A stretch of 64,000 bases of DNA from Anaerobacillus sp. CMMVII (GCF_025377685.1 NZ_JACEHK010000016.1:62001-126000), one strand, 5' to 3'. Positions 36,903 through 46,006 are shown, counted from the first letter of the stretch. Notes: generated from the letters alone by a model not told the origin. A program made the numbers and translations.

Positions 36903-37961
36903 ATGAATGTAATAAATGGTCTACAAATGACTTCTCAAGTGAGACCTAAAACTGGAACCAAAGGAACTGGGGAAAGTAATTTTTTTCAACAACTGGATGT
37001 GATATTTCCGGAACATAATCTTAAAGTTAATTTACCTAACGAACGTTTAGTTACCGAGGAGGTTTTAAAGGAGATCTCCGAACAATTTCAGCTGACTGAG
37101 AATGATTTTACTGAAGGCCTCATTGAAATAGCTGATATTGAAGAAATAGTAAATCAACTTCCGATCGAATTACAAATCCAAATTCAAGAATTACTAGATA
37201 GAAATATAGTTTCTAAATCAAGTGAACAAACTGAGTTAACAAGTAAAAATGAGCAGAATCTAGAAACGCTTTTACGGTATATATCTAAAGAGCAATTAAC
37301 GGAAAAAGCTCTAGCACAATTGAGTTTATCATTGTTGAAAAAGGAAAAATCAGAAACACAAGAATTGTTCCAATCGACAAAAATAGAACAAATCGTGACC
37401 TCTGCTTTCTCTAGAATAACAACTGAACCAACAATGCTCGGAGCACAAGTAATAACAGCTCCGTTAAATCAAGGTCTTCACCAGTTGCATCAATACGCTT
37501 TACATGTAGGCCAAAATCGAGATGGTCAAAATGAAGAACAGTTTTTAAGGCAATTTCAAAATATAGTAAGCAAAAGTACCTTAGCGCAATTTCCAAATGG
37601 AATACACCAATTAACAGTTAAGCTTTTCCCACAGCACCTTGGGAGACTCGACATAAAGCTAACGCTCCAAAATGGTGTGATCGTTGCAGAGTTAATGACA
37701 ACTACTAAAGCAGCCAAAACTGCAATTGATTCGCAACTTCAACAACTAAGGCAAGCATTTATCGCTCAAAATATTCAAGTTGAAAAAATAGAAGTTCATA
37801 CGCAACAACCATCAATGTATCAAGCAAATAAAGAAAATCAAGAAGAACAAAAAAATAATCAGCAAAATAAAATGCAAAAAGAGCAGGATACCGAACAAGA
37901 AGAAGAAGAAAATTTTCTTACCATGCTAAACAAAACGCTCGAAATTGATGTGGAGGTGTAA
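36903..37961 (+). CDS. fliK: Flagellar hook-length control protein FliK
   Basis: Secreted ruler protein that measures hook length and, with FlhB, switches export from hook to filament proteins. ATG 36903 follows AAAGGAGGTG; an upstream in-frame start lies in the ribosome binding site. The 352-residue protein is Gln-rich with a variable N-terminal region and a conserved C-terminal FliK domain (QLTVKLFPQHLGRLDIKL; GVIVAELMTTTKAAK). The last residues are acidic and it ends one base before the flgD start. The low conservation of the first 200 residues is typical. Confidence 0.93.
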   Translation: MNVINGLQMTSQVRPKTGTKGTGESNFFQQLDVIFPEHNLKVNLPNERLVTEEVLKEISEQFQLTENDFTEGLIEIADIEEIVNQLPIELQIQIQELLDRNIVSKSSEQTELTSKNEQNLETLLRYISKEQLTEKALAQLSLSLLKKEKSETQELFQSTKIEQIVTSAFSRITTEPTMLGAQVITAPLNQGLHQLHQYALHVGQNRDGQNEEQFLRQFQNIVSKSTLAQFPNGIHQLTVKLFPQHLGRLDIKLTLQNGVIVAELMTTTKAAKTAIDSQLQQLRQAFIAQNIQVEKIEVHTQQPSMYQANKENQEEQKNNQQNKMQKEQDTEQEEEENFLTMLNKTLEIDVEV

Positions 37962-37962
37962 G

Positions 37963-38412
37963 ATGATAAATTCGGTCAATAGCTTATATTTATCTGAGCG
38001 ACAAGTAGAACGGAAAACCGGGCAAAGTACATTAGATCAGGATGCATTTCTAAAAATCTTAATTACACAACTAGCAAATCAAGACCCATCTAAACCAATG
38101 GAAGATAAAGAATTCATTTCTCAAATGGCAAATTTTTCAAGTTTAGAACAAATGACACAAATGAATAAAGCCTTAACAGGGTTTCTTGACATGCAAAAAG
38201 ATAATCACTTTCTTTCTCATAGCCAGTTAATAGGTAAAGAGATTAAATGGGAGAAAATAGTAGCAAACCCTAGCGGAGAAACAGAAATGAATGTTCAGGA
38301 TAGCGTTGTAAACGCAATTAAATTCCAAAACGGCAAGACTAAACTAGTTTTAGAAACTGGGGAAGTCATCGATACAATTCAAGTTATTCATATAAGCCGT
38401 CCAAGTCAATAA
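37963..38412 (+). CDS. flgD: Flagellar hook capping protein FlgD
   Basis: Hook scaffold that guides FlgE assembly. ATG 37963 is behind GGAGGTG. The 149-residue product has the conserved N-terminal region (LDQDAFLKILITQLANQDPSKPMEDKEF, with QDAFLKIL and NQDP as key motifs) and QMANFSSLEQM. It is short and lacks the long C-terminal domains of the enterobacterial protein, as in B. subtilis. Confidence 0.95.
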   Translation: MINSVNSLYLSERQVERKTGQSTLDQDAFLKILITQLANQDPSKPMEDKEFISQMANFSSLEQMTQMNKALTGFLDMQKDNHFLSHSQLIGKEIKWEKIVANPSGETEMNVQDSVVNAIKFQNGKTKLVLETGEVIDTIQVIHISRPSQ

Positions 38413-38435
38413 CTATAGAGATCGAGGTGAATGGG

Positions 38436-38813
38436 ATGGATAAACGAATTCAAGCTTACAATCTGAACCTACTTCCAAGACCCACAGTACAAACCAAGAA
38501 ACCTCAGGGTATTACTTCCTTTAAGGAGCTATTAAATAGTGAAATTCAGGACAAGCTTGATCTCAAAGTTAGCAAGCATGCTGAGAAAAGGCTACATGAT
38601 CGTGGCATAACCATTGATGATAATAAATGGGCACAAATATCAATGAAAATTCAAGAGGCTAAGCAAAAAGGCGTGAAAGACTCATTAGTAGTATTAAAAA
38701 ATGCTACGTTAGTTGTAAGTGCTAAAAACAATACAGTTATAACTGCATTAGATCGAGAAGAAGCAAGTATGCAAATTTTCACTAATATTAATGGAACGAT
38801 AATTATTGAGTAA
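38436..38813 (+). CDS. Flagellar operon protein, TIGR02530 family
   Basis: A 125-residue protein of the family found between flgD and flgE in Firmicute flagellar operons. Conserved features are ITSFKELLN, SKHAEKRLHDRGI and NNTVITALDREEA. No signal or membrane segment. ATG 38436 is chosen because GAGGTGA (38424-38430) lies 5 bases upstream; the GTG at 38427 is within that site. The role is unknown; position suggests a hook assembly or export factor. Confidence 0.88.
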   Translation: MDKRIQAYNLNLLPRPTVQTKKPQGITSFKELLNSEIQDKLDLKVSKHAEKRLHDRGITIDDNKWAQISMKIQEAKQKGVKDSLVVLKNATLVVSAKNNTVITALDREEASMQIFTNINGTIIIE

Positions 38814-38883
38814 CGGCTGGACCGCGAGGGAGCCGCTAACTGCTGACTGATTGAAGCAGTTAAATTTGAAGGAGGAACCGACT

Positions 38884-40173
38884 ATGCTACGTTCAATGTA
38901 TTCTGGAATTAGTGGAATGAGAAATTTCCAAACAAAGCTTGATGTAATTGGTAATAATATTTCAAACGTTAATACTTCTGGGTTTAAAAAAGGACGAGTT
39001 ACATTTAAAGATCTGGTCAGTCAGCAACTTTCTGGTGCGAGTAATCCAACGAATAATCGTGGAGGGACAAATCCTATCCAAATTGGCTTGGGAGTGACAA
39101 TGGCTACAGTTGATACTGTTCATACTCAAGGTAGTTTACAAACTACCGGTCGTGCTCTTGACCTTGGGGTATCAGGTGATGGCTTTTTCATCGTCAATGA
39201 TGGCAATCTTTCCTACTATACACGTGCGGGAAATTTTTATTTGGATCGCCAAGGGACATTAGTAACTGCAAATGGGTTGAAGGTTCAGGGCTATCAAGCA
39301 AATGCAAATGGAAATGGAATTAATCCGAATGAATATGGAGAGCTAAAGATACAGGCAGGAAATGTAATTCCACCAAAACCGACAACTGAAGTATCATATA
39401 AAGGTAATTTAAATGCAACACTTCCAATTGGGGCAACACCACCTGAACGTGTTCATATCCAACATAAAGTCATTGACTCCCTCGGGAGATTACATGATTT
39501 ACGAGTTCAATTTGAACGAGCAGCAGATGGAGTTTGGAATTATTTAGTTCAAAGATTTGATAGTTCTGTTACACCACCTAGTAGTCCTTGGGTAGGACTG
39601 AATTCTGCTGTGAACGGAACACTTAATTTTGACACCAATGGAGCGCTAATTACCGCAGGATTTCCTGATCCTCCAGAAATACTAGCCTTGTCTCCTGCTG
39701 AGTTAGGGAATAATGTAGAGCCAATCATGATTCCGCTAAGTATTGACATGTTCAAGGGTTTAACTCAATTCGAAGGAACAAGTACTGCAGATGTGGATGA
39801 AATTAATGGTAACTTTGAAGGCTTCCTAGAGAGCTTTAATATCTCTCAGACAGGAGAAATTAATGGAGTCTATACAAACGGCGATGTACGAATTCTTGGA
39901 CAAATTGCAATGGCAACGTTTAATAATACGGGTGGTTTAACAAAGTCCGGAGATAATTTATATCAAGCATCGAATAATTCAGGAATACCTAATATTGGTT
40001 TTGCAGGTCAGGGGCGAGGCGTAATTGCTGGTAGTACCCTTGAAATGTCCAATGTTGATTTGTCGGAAGAATTTACAGAAATGATTGTTGCTCAACGAGG
40101 CTTCCAAGCAAATACAAGAATTATTACAACTTCAGATGAAATCCTCCAAGAGCTAGTAAACTTAAAGCGTTAA
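38884..40173 (+). CDS. flgE: Flagellar hook protein FlgE
   Basis: Structural subunit of the hook. ATG 38884 lies 8 bases after GGAGGA. The 429-residue protein has the axial N-terminal motif (YSGISGMRNFQTKLDVIGNN; ISNVNTSGFKK), a variable middle with the surface domain, and the C-terminal axial helix (SNVDLSEEFTEMIVAQRGFQ). It is notably longer than the B. subtilis hook protein (about 260 residues as I recall), with extra material in the middle (roughly residues 150-330). FlgE is preferred over FlgG or FlgF because of operon position after flgD. Confidence 0.93.
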   Translation: MLRSMYSGISGMRNFQTKLDVIGNNISNVNTSGFKKGRVTFKDLVSQQLSGASNPTNNRGGTNPIQIGLGVTMATVDTVHTQGSLQTTGRALDLGVSGDGFFIVNDGNLSYYTRAGNFYLDRQGTLVTANGLKVQGYQANANGNGINPNEYGELKIQAGNVIPPKPTTEVSYKGNLNATLPIGATPPERVHIQHKVIDSLGRLHDLRVQFERAADGVWNYLVQRFDSSVTPPSSPWVGLNSAVNGTLNFDTNGALITAGFPDPPEILALSPAELGNNVEPIMIPLSIDMFKGLTQFEGTSTADVDEINGNFEGFLESFNISQTGEINGVYTNGDVRILGQIAMATFNNTGGLTKSGDNLYQASNNSGIPNIGFAGQGRGVIAGSTLEMSNVDLSEEFTEMIVAQRGFQANTRIITTSDEILQELVNLKR

Positions 40174-40245
40174 TCCTTATGAAACTAGATTGTAGATTAA
40201 TAGCGTAAATCTACTGTCATTCTCTTATCTAGTAACAATTTGTGT

Positions 40246-40288
40246 AAGGAGGAAAAGAGGTGATTATACTCACCTCTTCATAAATTAA
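40246..40288 (+). promoter_or_regulatory. Leader hairpin and possible 7-codon leader peptide before flbD/swrD
   Basis: A strong Shine-Dalgarno (AAGGAGG, 40246-40252) precedes not the flbD start but GTG 40260, which opens GTG ATT ATA CTC ACC TCT TCA TAA and stops at 40281-40283, five bases before ATG 40289. The same bases form a perfect hairpin AAGAGGTGA (40255-40263) / TCACCTCTT (40270-40278). flbD itself has no good ribosome binding site, so its translation may depend on reinitiation or on opening of this structure. The leader peptide is hypothetical. Confidence 0.45.
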
Positions 40289-40504
40289 ATGATTAAACTA
40301 ACCCGACTAAACGGTCATTCTTTTAGGTTAAATGCACTCTTTATTGAGCAGGTAGAGTCATTTCCAGACACAACTATCACATTAACAAATGGAAAAAAGA
40401 TCATTGTTCGAGATAAAGAAGACGATGTAATGTTAAAAATTACAAAATTCTACCGACAAATTGGATTGGTTGGGCTCATCAACGATGAAGCGGAGGAAAA
40501 TTAA
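40289..40504 (+). CDS. swrD: Flagellar protein FlbD (SwrD)
   Basis: A 71-residue protein of the FlbD family (YlzI/SwrD in Bacillus). It starts [12 protein letters not shown] and has [16 protein letters not shown] and [13 protein letters not shown]. In B. subtilis SwrD raises flagellar motor torque and is needed for swarming. The start is fixed by the conserved MIKLTRLNG. It has no Shine-Dalgarno of its own (see the leader at 40246-40288). fliL follows one base after the stop. Confidence 0.94.
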   Translation: MIKLTRLNGHSFRLNALFIEQVESFPDTTITLTNGKKIIVRDKEDDVMLKITKFYRQIGLVGLINDEAEEN

Positions 40505-40936
40505 TTGTTTAAAAATAAATTAGTCAACATTATGCTTATCATATTAATGACCTTAACGTTAATAGGAGGTATTACGTTAGTCCTGTACTATCAATCGGCA
40601 AAAGCAGAAGTCTCCTCCAAAAAGCCAACGATTGATGACATTATTGCCTTATCAGTTGATACAAATGAAATTACGACGAATTTATTAACAAATGATTATG
40701 TCAGGGTTGCATTTAAAATCCAAGTCGATAATTCTAAAGCAAAAAAAGAGTTGGAGAAACGTGATTTTCAAGTCCGAAATATCATTATTCGTGAATTATC
40801 TGGAATGAGAGCCAGCGACTTTGCAGGTCCGTTAGGGATTGAAAGGTTGGAAGAATTAATTAAAGTCAAAATTAATGAATACATGCAAGATGGGGTGGTA
40901 GTAAGTGTGTATACCACAGGCTTTGTCCTACAATGA
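40505..40936 (+). CDS. fliL: Flagellar basal body-associated protein FliL
   Basis: Single-pass membrane protein that associates with stators. The 143-residue product starts at TTG 40505 just after the swrD stop, behind GGAGG. Residues 8-29 form a transmembrane helix (IMLIILMTLTLIGGITLVLYY), and the periplasmic-side domain has RVAFKIQVDNSKAKKELEKRD. Position between swrD and fliM is standard. Confidence 0.95.
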   Translation: MFKNKLVNIMLIILMTLTLIGGITLVLYYQSAKAEVSSKKPTIDDIIALSVDTNEITTNLLTNDYVRVAFKIQVDNSKAKKELEKRDFQVRNIIIRELSGMRASDFAGPLGIERLEELIKVKINEYMQDGVVVSVYTTGFVLQ

Positions 40937-40974
40937 TGATACAATAAATTACTTTTTTAAGAGAGGTGAGGCCC

Positions 40975-41967
40975 TTGGCTGAGGTATTATCACAAAGTGA
41001 AATTGATGCCCTGCTATCTGCATTATCAACAGGAGAAATGGATGCTGATGAGTTAAAAAAAGAAGAAGCTCAAAAGAAAATCAAAGTTTATGATTTTAAA
41101 CGGGCACTTCGCTTCTCAAAAGACCAAATTCGAAGTTTAACAAGAATTCACGAGAACTTTGCACGACTGTTAACAACGTACTTTTCTGCTCAATTACGTA
41201 CTTTTGTTCAAATAACAGTTGCTTCTGTAGATCAGCTACCCTACGATGAGTTTATTCGCTCTGTACCAAAGATGACGATTTTAAACGTTTTTGAACCATA
41301 CCCGTTAGATGGGCGGTTTTTAATTGAAGTAAATCCCAACATAGCCTATGCTATGCTAGATCGTCTTTTAGGTGGAAGAGGAGTCTCCATCAATAAAGTA
41401 GATACATTAACTGAAATCGAAACAAGAATTATGACGCAATTATTCCAAAGAACATTAGATAGTTTTCAAGAAGCATGGAGCACTGTTGTAGAACTTGATC
41501 CACAAATGGACGATTTAGAGGTCAATCCACAATTTTTACAAATGGTTTCCCCTAATGAAACCGTAGTGGTCATTTCTCTATCGACTGCGATAGGTGAAGC
41601 GACAGGTATGATCAATATTTGTCTACCACATGTTGTTTTGGAGGAAATATTACCAAAGTTATCTGTTCATTACTGGATGCAAACCAAAAAGAAAAGTCGT
41701 CTTCCTGAAGAAGTGATGCAATTAGAAAAAAATGTTCGGAGTGCACCATTAATTATAAAAGCTGAGCTTGGTAAATCAGAAATTACGATCCAAGAGTTTT
41801 TGCATCTAAACATAGGTGATACTATCGAACTGAATAGTTTAATTGATGACCCTCTTTTGATTAAAGTGGGGAATGTTGCGAAGTTTTGGGCTCAACCAGG
41901 GAAAGTGAAAAATAAACTTGCGATTCAAATAACAGAAGAAATTGAGGAGGATGAAAAGAATGAGTGA
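40975..41967 (+). CDS. fliM: Flagellar motor switch protein FliM
   Basis: C-ring protein that binds CheY-P. It starts at TTG 40975 (MAEVLSQSEIDALLSAL) after GAGAGGTGAGG; the in-frame GTG at 40966 lies in that site. The 330-residue protein has the N-terminal CheY-binding helix LSQSEIDALLSA, the CheC-like middle domain (GGRGVSINKVDTLTEIE; LSTAIGEATGMINICLP) and a C-terminal SpoA/FliN-like domain. Its stop overlaps fliY. Confidence 0.97.
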   Translation: MAEVLSQSEIDALLSALSTGEMDADELKKEEAQKKIKVYDFKRALRFSKDQIRSLTRIHENFARLLTTYFSAQLRTFVQITVASVDQLPYDEFIRSVPKMTILNVFEPYPLDGRFLIEVNPNIAYAMLDRLLGGRGVSINKVDTLTEIETRIMTQLFQRTLDSFQEAWSTVVELDPQMDDLEVNPQFLQMVSPNETVVVISLSTAIGEATGMINICLPHVVLEEILPKLSVHYWMQTKKKSRLPEEVMQLEKNVRSAPLIIKAELGKSEITIQEFLHLNIGDTIELNSLIDDPLLIKVGNVAKFWAQPGKVKNKLAIQITEEIEEDEKNE

Positions 41968-43195
41968 CATGCTTTCTCAAGATGAAATTAATGCATTGTT
42001 AAGTGGGCTGAATAATGATGTCATTGAAGATAATAGCGAGTCAGCTGGTCCAAAGGTAGAGAATTACCTTTCTAGCATTGAACAGGATGCACTTGGTGAA
42101 ATTGGTAATATTTCATTTGGGAGTGCAGCAACTGCGCTTTCCACATTATTAAATCAAAAAGTAGATATTACAACACCTAAAGTATCAGTTATTGAAAAGA
42201 AAAAGCTTGAAGAACAGTTTCCACAACCCCATGTAGCAATCCATGTTAAGTATACAAAGGGCTTTGAAGGAACCAATTTATTAGTAATTAAAACGAAAGA
42301 TGCAGCTATCATTGCCAATTTAATGTTAGGTGGAAATGGACTAGATGTGGACGAAACCGAATTAGGCGAAATGGAAATCAGTGCTGTTCAAGAGGCAATG
42401 AATCAAATGATGGGTTCAGCTTCAACGTCAATGTCAACAATCTTTAACAAGAAAGTTGATATTTCTCCACCAGGAATTAATTTAATGAATGTAAAGGTTG
42501 GTCAAGGGACGAGTAATATACCTGATGAACATACGTTAGTCAAAATTTCGTTTAGTCTGAAAATTGGTAGCTTAATTGATTCGCAAATTATGCAATTAGT
42601 GACAGTTTCTTTTGCTAAAGATTTAGTAGATCAACTCATGAATCCGTCGACTGAAGAAGAAGGTATGATACCTGAAACTATTCAAGTCTCTCCTAGTAAT
42701 CAACAAACGAGAGCGAAGCAAAACGAACAACAGACACCTGTCAATTATTCAACGCCAGATGTAGAACCGCAACAAAGTGCTTCAGATATAAATTATTATC
42801 AAGTGTCAGCTACTCAAAGATTGCCACAAAATTTTGGCGGACCATCGAGTGGTCAACACCAATATCAACGTGATGTTAACGTACAGCCAGTAGCATTTTC
42901 AAGCTTTGAAAGTCCAAGCTTAAATGATGTAGAAGCGAAAAACTTAAACATGCTTTTAGATATTCAACTTCAGGTGACTGTTGAGTTAGGAAGAACGAAA
43001 CGTTCGATAAAGGAAATTCTAGAACTTTCACAAGGGTCTATTATTGAATTAGATAAACTAGCTGGTGAGCCTGTAGATATCTTAGTAAATGACAAGTTAA
43101 TCGCTAAAGGAGAGGTTGTCGTTATTGATGAAAACTTTGGCGTTAGGGTAACAGATATTGTTAGTCAAACGGACCGTTTAAAGAATTTGAAGTAA
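41960..43195 (+). CDS. fliY: Flagellar motor switch phosphatase FliY
   Basis: C-ring protein that replaces FliN in Bacillus and dephosphorylates CheY-P. ATG 41960 overlaps the fliM end by 8 bases and follows GAGGAGG. The 411-residue protein has an N-terminal CheY-binding motif (MLSQDEINALLSGL), a CheC-type domain with two ExxN centres (ALGEIGNISFGSA; AVQEAMNQMMGSA), a Gln-rich linker (about 240-315) and a C-terminal FliN domain (VTVELGRTKRSIKEILEL). All phosphatase residues are present. Confidence 0.97.
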   Translation: MSDMLSQDEINALLSGLNNDVIEDNSESAGPKVENYLSSIEQDALGEIGNISFGSAATALSTLLNQKVDITTPKVSVIEKKKLEEQFPQPHVAIHVKYTKGFEGTNLLVIKTKDAAIIANLMLGGNGLDVDETELGEMEISAVQEAMNQMMGSASTSMSTIFNKKVDISPPGINLMNVKVGQGTSNIPDEHTLVKISFSLKIGSLIDSQIMQLVTVSFAKDLVDQLMNPSTEEEGMIPETIQVSPSNQQTRAKQNEQQTPVNYSTPDVEPQQSASDINYYQVSATQRLPQNFGGPSSGQHQYQRDVNVQPVAFSSFESPSLNDVEAKNLNMLLDIQLQVTVELGRTKRSIKEILELSQGSIIELDKLAGEPVDILVNDKLIAKGEVVVIDENFGVRVTDIVSQTDRLKNLK

Positions 43196-43215
43196 AAATT
43201 GAAGGAGGCCCTAAA

Positions 43216-43578
43216 ATGGCAAATAAAATTTTAATCGTGGATGATGCAGCATTCATGAGAATGATGATAAAGGATATTTTAACAAAGAATGGATTTGAAA
43301 TAGCTGGTGAAGCAAATGATGGTGCTCAAGCCATCGAAAAGTATAAGGAGCTGTCACCAGATCTAGTTACCATGGATATTACGATGCCTGAGATGGATGG
43401 TATTACCGCTCTTAAAGAGATTAAAAAGTTTGACCCGAATGCTAAAGTCATCATGTGTTCTGCCATGGGACAACAAGCAATGGTTATTGATGCTATTCAA
43501 GCAGGTGCTAAAGACTTTATTGTTAAACCTTTTCAAGCTGATCGTGTAATTGAAGCAATAAAGAAAACGATTGGATAG
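43216..43578 (+). CDS. cheY: Chemotaxis response regulator CheY
   Basis: Single receiver domain of 120 residues. Phosphoryl acceptor Asp54 is in LVTMDITMPEMDG, with the acidic pair in LIVDDAAF, the conserved Thr/Ser in IMCSAMGQ and Lys in FIVKPFQ. It is phosphorylated by CheA and binds FliM/FliY. It lies between fliY and fliO (fliZ), the Bacillus location. Confidence 0.98.
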   Translation: MANKILIVDDAAFMRMMIKDILTKNGFEIAGEANDGAQAIEKYKELSPDLVTMDITMPEMDGITALKEIKKFDPNAKVIMCSAMGQQAMVIDAIQAGAKDFIVKPFQADRVIEAIKKTIG

Positions 43579-43583
43579 AACTG

Positions 43584-44279
43584 ATGTTTAGTCGTTTGCA
43601 ACCTATGTTTTACTTTAGAATTATCTTATCTATGATCTTGTTCGTGGGAGGTAGTCATTCGCTTGTAGCATGGCAGGTTCAAGCGAATGCGCCTAATAAT
43701 TCAGTATTTGACAGTTATCAGCCAAAAGATGGACAAGCTCCTGCTGAAAATGCTGAAAATGAAAATACGGGACAAATAAATAAGATCGATTCTGATGAAG
43801 TTGGTGGAGCACTTGAGGATCAGAGTTTATTTAAGATCTTTTTTCAGCTTTTTTTAGCATTAGCTGTGATCATTCTGATGATCTATGCACTAATACGTTT
43901 TATTGGTAAGAGAACCCAATCCTATCAAACACATCGTACGCTTCAAAATATCGGTGGTGTTCATGTCGGTACTAACCGCTCTATTCAGCTAGTAAGAGTA
44001 GGTAAGAGAGTTTTAGTTGTTGGGGTAGGGGAAACCATTCAACTGTTAAAGGAAATTGATGATGAAAATGAGATTAATACGATCTTAGAAGATTTTGAGG
44101 TTCAAGAGGGGCAACAAAATCTTTCATCATTTGTTACCTGGGCACAAACGAAACTTAATGGTCAAGGGGGAAATTCGCCTACAAAGGTGAATTTTAAGGG
44201 ATTATTAGAACGTCAATTAACAGAAGTCAAAAATTCCCAAAAAAAAGCTCATGCAGTTATTAAGGAGAGGGAACAATGA
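43584..44279 (+). CDS. fliO: Flagellar biosynthesis protein FliO (FliZ)
   Basis: Export-gate assembly protein. The 231-residue protein has an N-terminal signal-like hydrophobic stretch (MILFVGGSHSLVAWQVQANA), an acidic segment (residues 35-75), one strong transmembrane helix (FFQLFLALAVIILMIYALI) and a cytoplasmic domain with IGGVHVGTNRSIQLVRVG and RVLVVGVGETIQLL, the FliO family motifs. It overlaps fliP by 4 bases (ATGA). Confidence 0.92.
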   Translation: MFSRLQPMFYFRIILSMILFVGGSHSLVAWQVQANAPNNSVFDSYQPKDGQAPAENAENENTGQINKIDSDEVGGALEDQSLFKIFFQLFLALAVIILMIYALIRFIGKRTQSYQTHRTLQNIGGVHVGTNRSIQLVRVGKRVLVVGVGETIQLLKEIDDENEINTILEDFEVQEGQQNLSSFVTWAQTKLNGQGGNSPTKVNFKGLLERQLTEVKNSQKKAHAVIKEREQ

Positions 44280-44947
44280 TTAGTTTTATTCCTGCCCTAG
44301 ATATTTTTAGTGAAGAGCCCCAAAACGTGGCGGCTACAATCCAATTGCTATTACTATTAACAGTACTAACGCTGGCACCAAGCATCTTAATATTAATGAC
44401 AAGTTTTACGAGGATCATTATCGTTTTATCCTTTGTTCGTACAGGGCTTGCAACACAACAAATGCCTCCGAACCAAGTATTAATTGCACTTGCACTATTT
44501 ATCACGTTTTTTATTATGTCACCAATCTTGGCAGAAGTAAATGAAACAGCATTACAGCCATTATTCAATGATGAACTAACCCAAGAGGAAGCATTTGAAA
44601 GAGCCGCAACACCATTTAAGTACTTTATGGCTAAGCATACAAGAGAAAAAGATCTAGCTTTGTTTATGGGCTATGCTGGAATGGAGCGACCAAACACGAT
44701 TGATGACATTCCGCTTACCGCGTTAGTACCTGCCTTTGCAATTAGTGAATTAAAGACTGCCTTCCAAATTGGATTTATGGTATTCGTACCATTTTTAGTG
44801 ATTGATATGGTCGTCGCTAGTATTTTAATGTCGATGGGGATGATGATGCTTCCTCCAGTTATGATTGCCTTACCATTTAAAATATTGTTATTTGTAATGG
44901 TGGATGGCTGGTATTTAGTTGTAAGATCATTACTATTAAGTTTTTAA
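44276..44947 (+). CDS. fliP: Flagellar type III export gate protein FliP
   Basis: Core of the FliPQR export gate. The 223-residue membrane protein has four predicted helices and signature motifs SFTRIIIVLSFVRTGLATQQ (quoted: SFTRIIIVLSFVR), PPNQVLIALALF, and the C-terminal GMMMLPPVMIALPFKILLF. The N-terminal signal seen in some FliP proteins is short here, as in Bacillus. It overlaps fliO and precedes fliQ by 12 bases. Confidence 0.97.
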   Translation: MISFIPALDIFSEEPQNVAATIQLLLLLTVLTLAPSILILMTSFTRIIIVLSFVRTGLATQQMPPNQVLIALALFITFFIMSPILAEVNETALQPLFNDELTQEEAFERAATPFKYFMAKHTREKDLALFMGYAGMERPNTIDDIPLTALVPAFAISELKTAFQIGFMVFVPFLVIDMVVASILMSMGMMMLPPVMIALPFKILLFVMVDGWYLVVRSLLLSF

Positions 44948-44959
44948 AGGGTGGTTTAA

Positions 44960-45229
44960 GTGAGTGAGGAATTTGTCATTTCAATGGCAGAAAAAGGGGT
45001 TTTTACAATCCTGGTAATTGCGGGTCCTTTGTTATTAATAGCTTTAGGAATAGGTCTAGCAGTGAGTATTTTTCAAGCAACAACTCAAATTCAAGAACAA
45101 ACGTTGGCGTTTATTCCAAAAATTGTTGGGGTGTTAATAGCGCTTATCGTTTTTGGGCCCTGGATGCTTTCACATATGATCACCTATGCTTATGAAATTT
45201 TTAGTAATTTACATCGGTTTGTGGGCTAA
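44960..45229 (+). CDS. fliQ: Flagellar type III export gate protein FliQ
   Basis: An 89-residue protein with two transmembrane helices (TILVIAGPLLLIALGIGLAV and FIPKIVGVLIALIVFGPWML) and the conserved FQATTQIQEQTLAFIPK loop. Starts at GTG 44960 after AAAGGGTGG. Its stop shares a base with the fliR start (TAATG). Confidence 0.97.
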   Translation: MSEEFVISMAEKGVFTILVIAGPLLLIALGIGLAVSIFQATTQIQEQTLAFIPKIVGVLIALIVFGPWMLSHMITYAYEIFSNLHRFVG

Positions 45230-46005
45230 TGCTTGATTTAGTACAATACGTTCCTGCATTTTTACTGATTCTTACTAGGGTTTCTGCCTTTTTTATCACA
45301 TTACCATTGTTCTCACATCGAACAATACCACCCATCCATAAATTGGGGCTAGCGGTCTTCCTATCATGGTTAATGTTTTTTACAGTCGACCCTGGTCAAA
45401 TTGAAATTGATGGTATTTATTTTTTGCTCATTTTAAAAGAGGTTATCGTTGGGTTAACGGTAGGTTTAATAGCGATGGTGATCATGTATGCGATTCAAGT
45501 AGCTGGTGGATTTATTGATATAAAGATGGGGTTTATGATCGCAAATGTTATCGATCCACAAACTGGGGCACAAAGTCCATTAACCGGTGGCTATTTATAT
45601 ACGTTCGCTCTCCTATTCTTATTAGCCATAGATGCACATCATCTATTATTAGACGGTATCTATTATAGCTATCAATTCATTCCGCTTGAGCAAATTTACA
45701 TTCCGTTTAGTAATGAAAATATTTTAATTCATTTTATTAAAACGTTTACGACCATGTTTTTTATAGCATTCCAAATGGCAATGCCCATTGTTGGTTGTTT
45801 ATTTTTAGTTGATGTGGCATTAGGAATGATTGCTAGAGCTGTTCCACAAGTGAATGTTTTTGTCATTGGCTTTCCAATTAAAATATTTGTTGGTTTTGTT
45901 ATTCTGATTTTGGTAATGCCAGCTTTTTTCATGGTGACGAAACACTTGGTACAACAAATGATTTTAGCGATGCGAACACTGATGCAGCTTTATGGGGGGA
46001 TGTAG
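45229..46005 (+). CDS. fliR: Flagellar type III export gate protein FliR
   Basis: A 258-residue membrane protein with about six helices, which closes the export gate and contacts FlhB. Motifs: LLILTRVSAFFITLPLF at the start, GGFIDIKMGFMIANVIDPQTG in the middle (quoted part: DIKMGFMIANVIDPQ), and FVIGFPIKIFVGFVIL near the end. It overlaps fliQ by one base and ends one base before the flhB start, so the gate genes are tightly coupled. Confidence 0.97.
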   Translation: MLDLVQYVPAFLLILTRVSAFFITLPLFSHRTIPPIHKLGLAVFLSWLMFFTVDPGQIEIDGIYFLLILKEVIVGLTVGLIAMVIMYAIQVAGGFIDIKMGFMIANVIDPQTGAQSPLTGGYLYTFALLFLLAIDAHHLLLDGIYYSYQFIPLEQIYIPFSNENILIHFIKTFTTMFFIAFQMAMPIVGCLFLVDVALGMIARAVPQVNVFVIGFPIKIFVGFVILILVMPAFFMVTKHLVQQMILAMRTLMQLYGGM

Positions 46006-46006
46006 G

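Noticed and set aside
40260-40283. Annotating the seven-codon leader ORF as a confirmed gene
   Set aside because: Seven codons cannot be supported as coding from sequence alone; it is reported only as a hypothesis.
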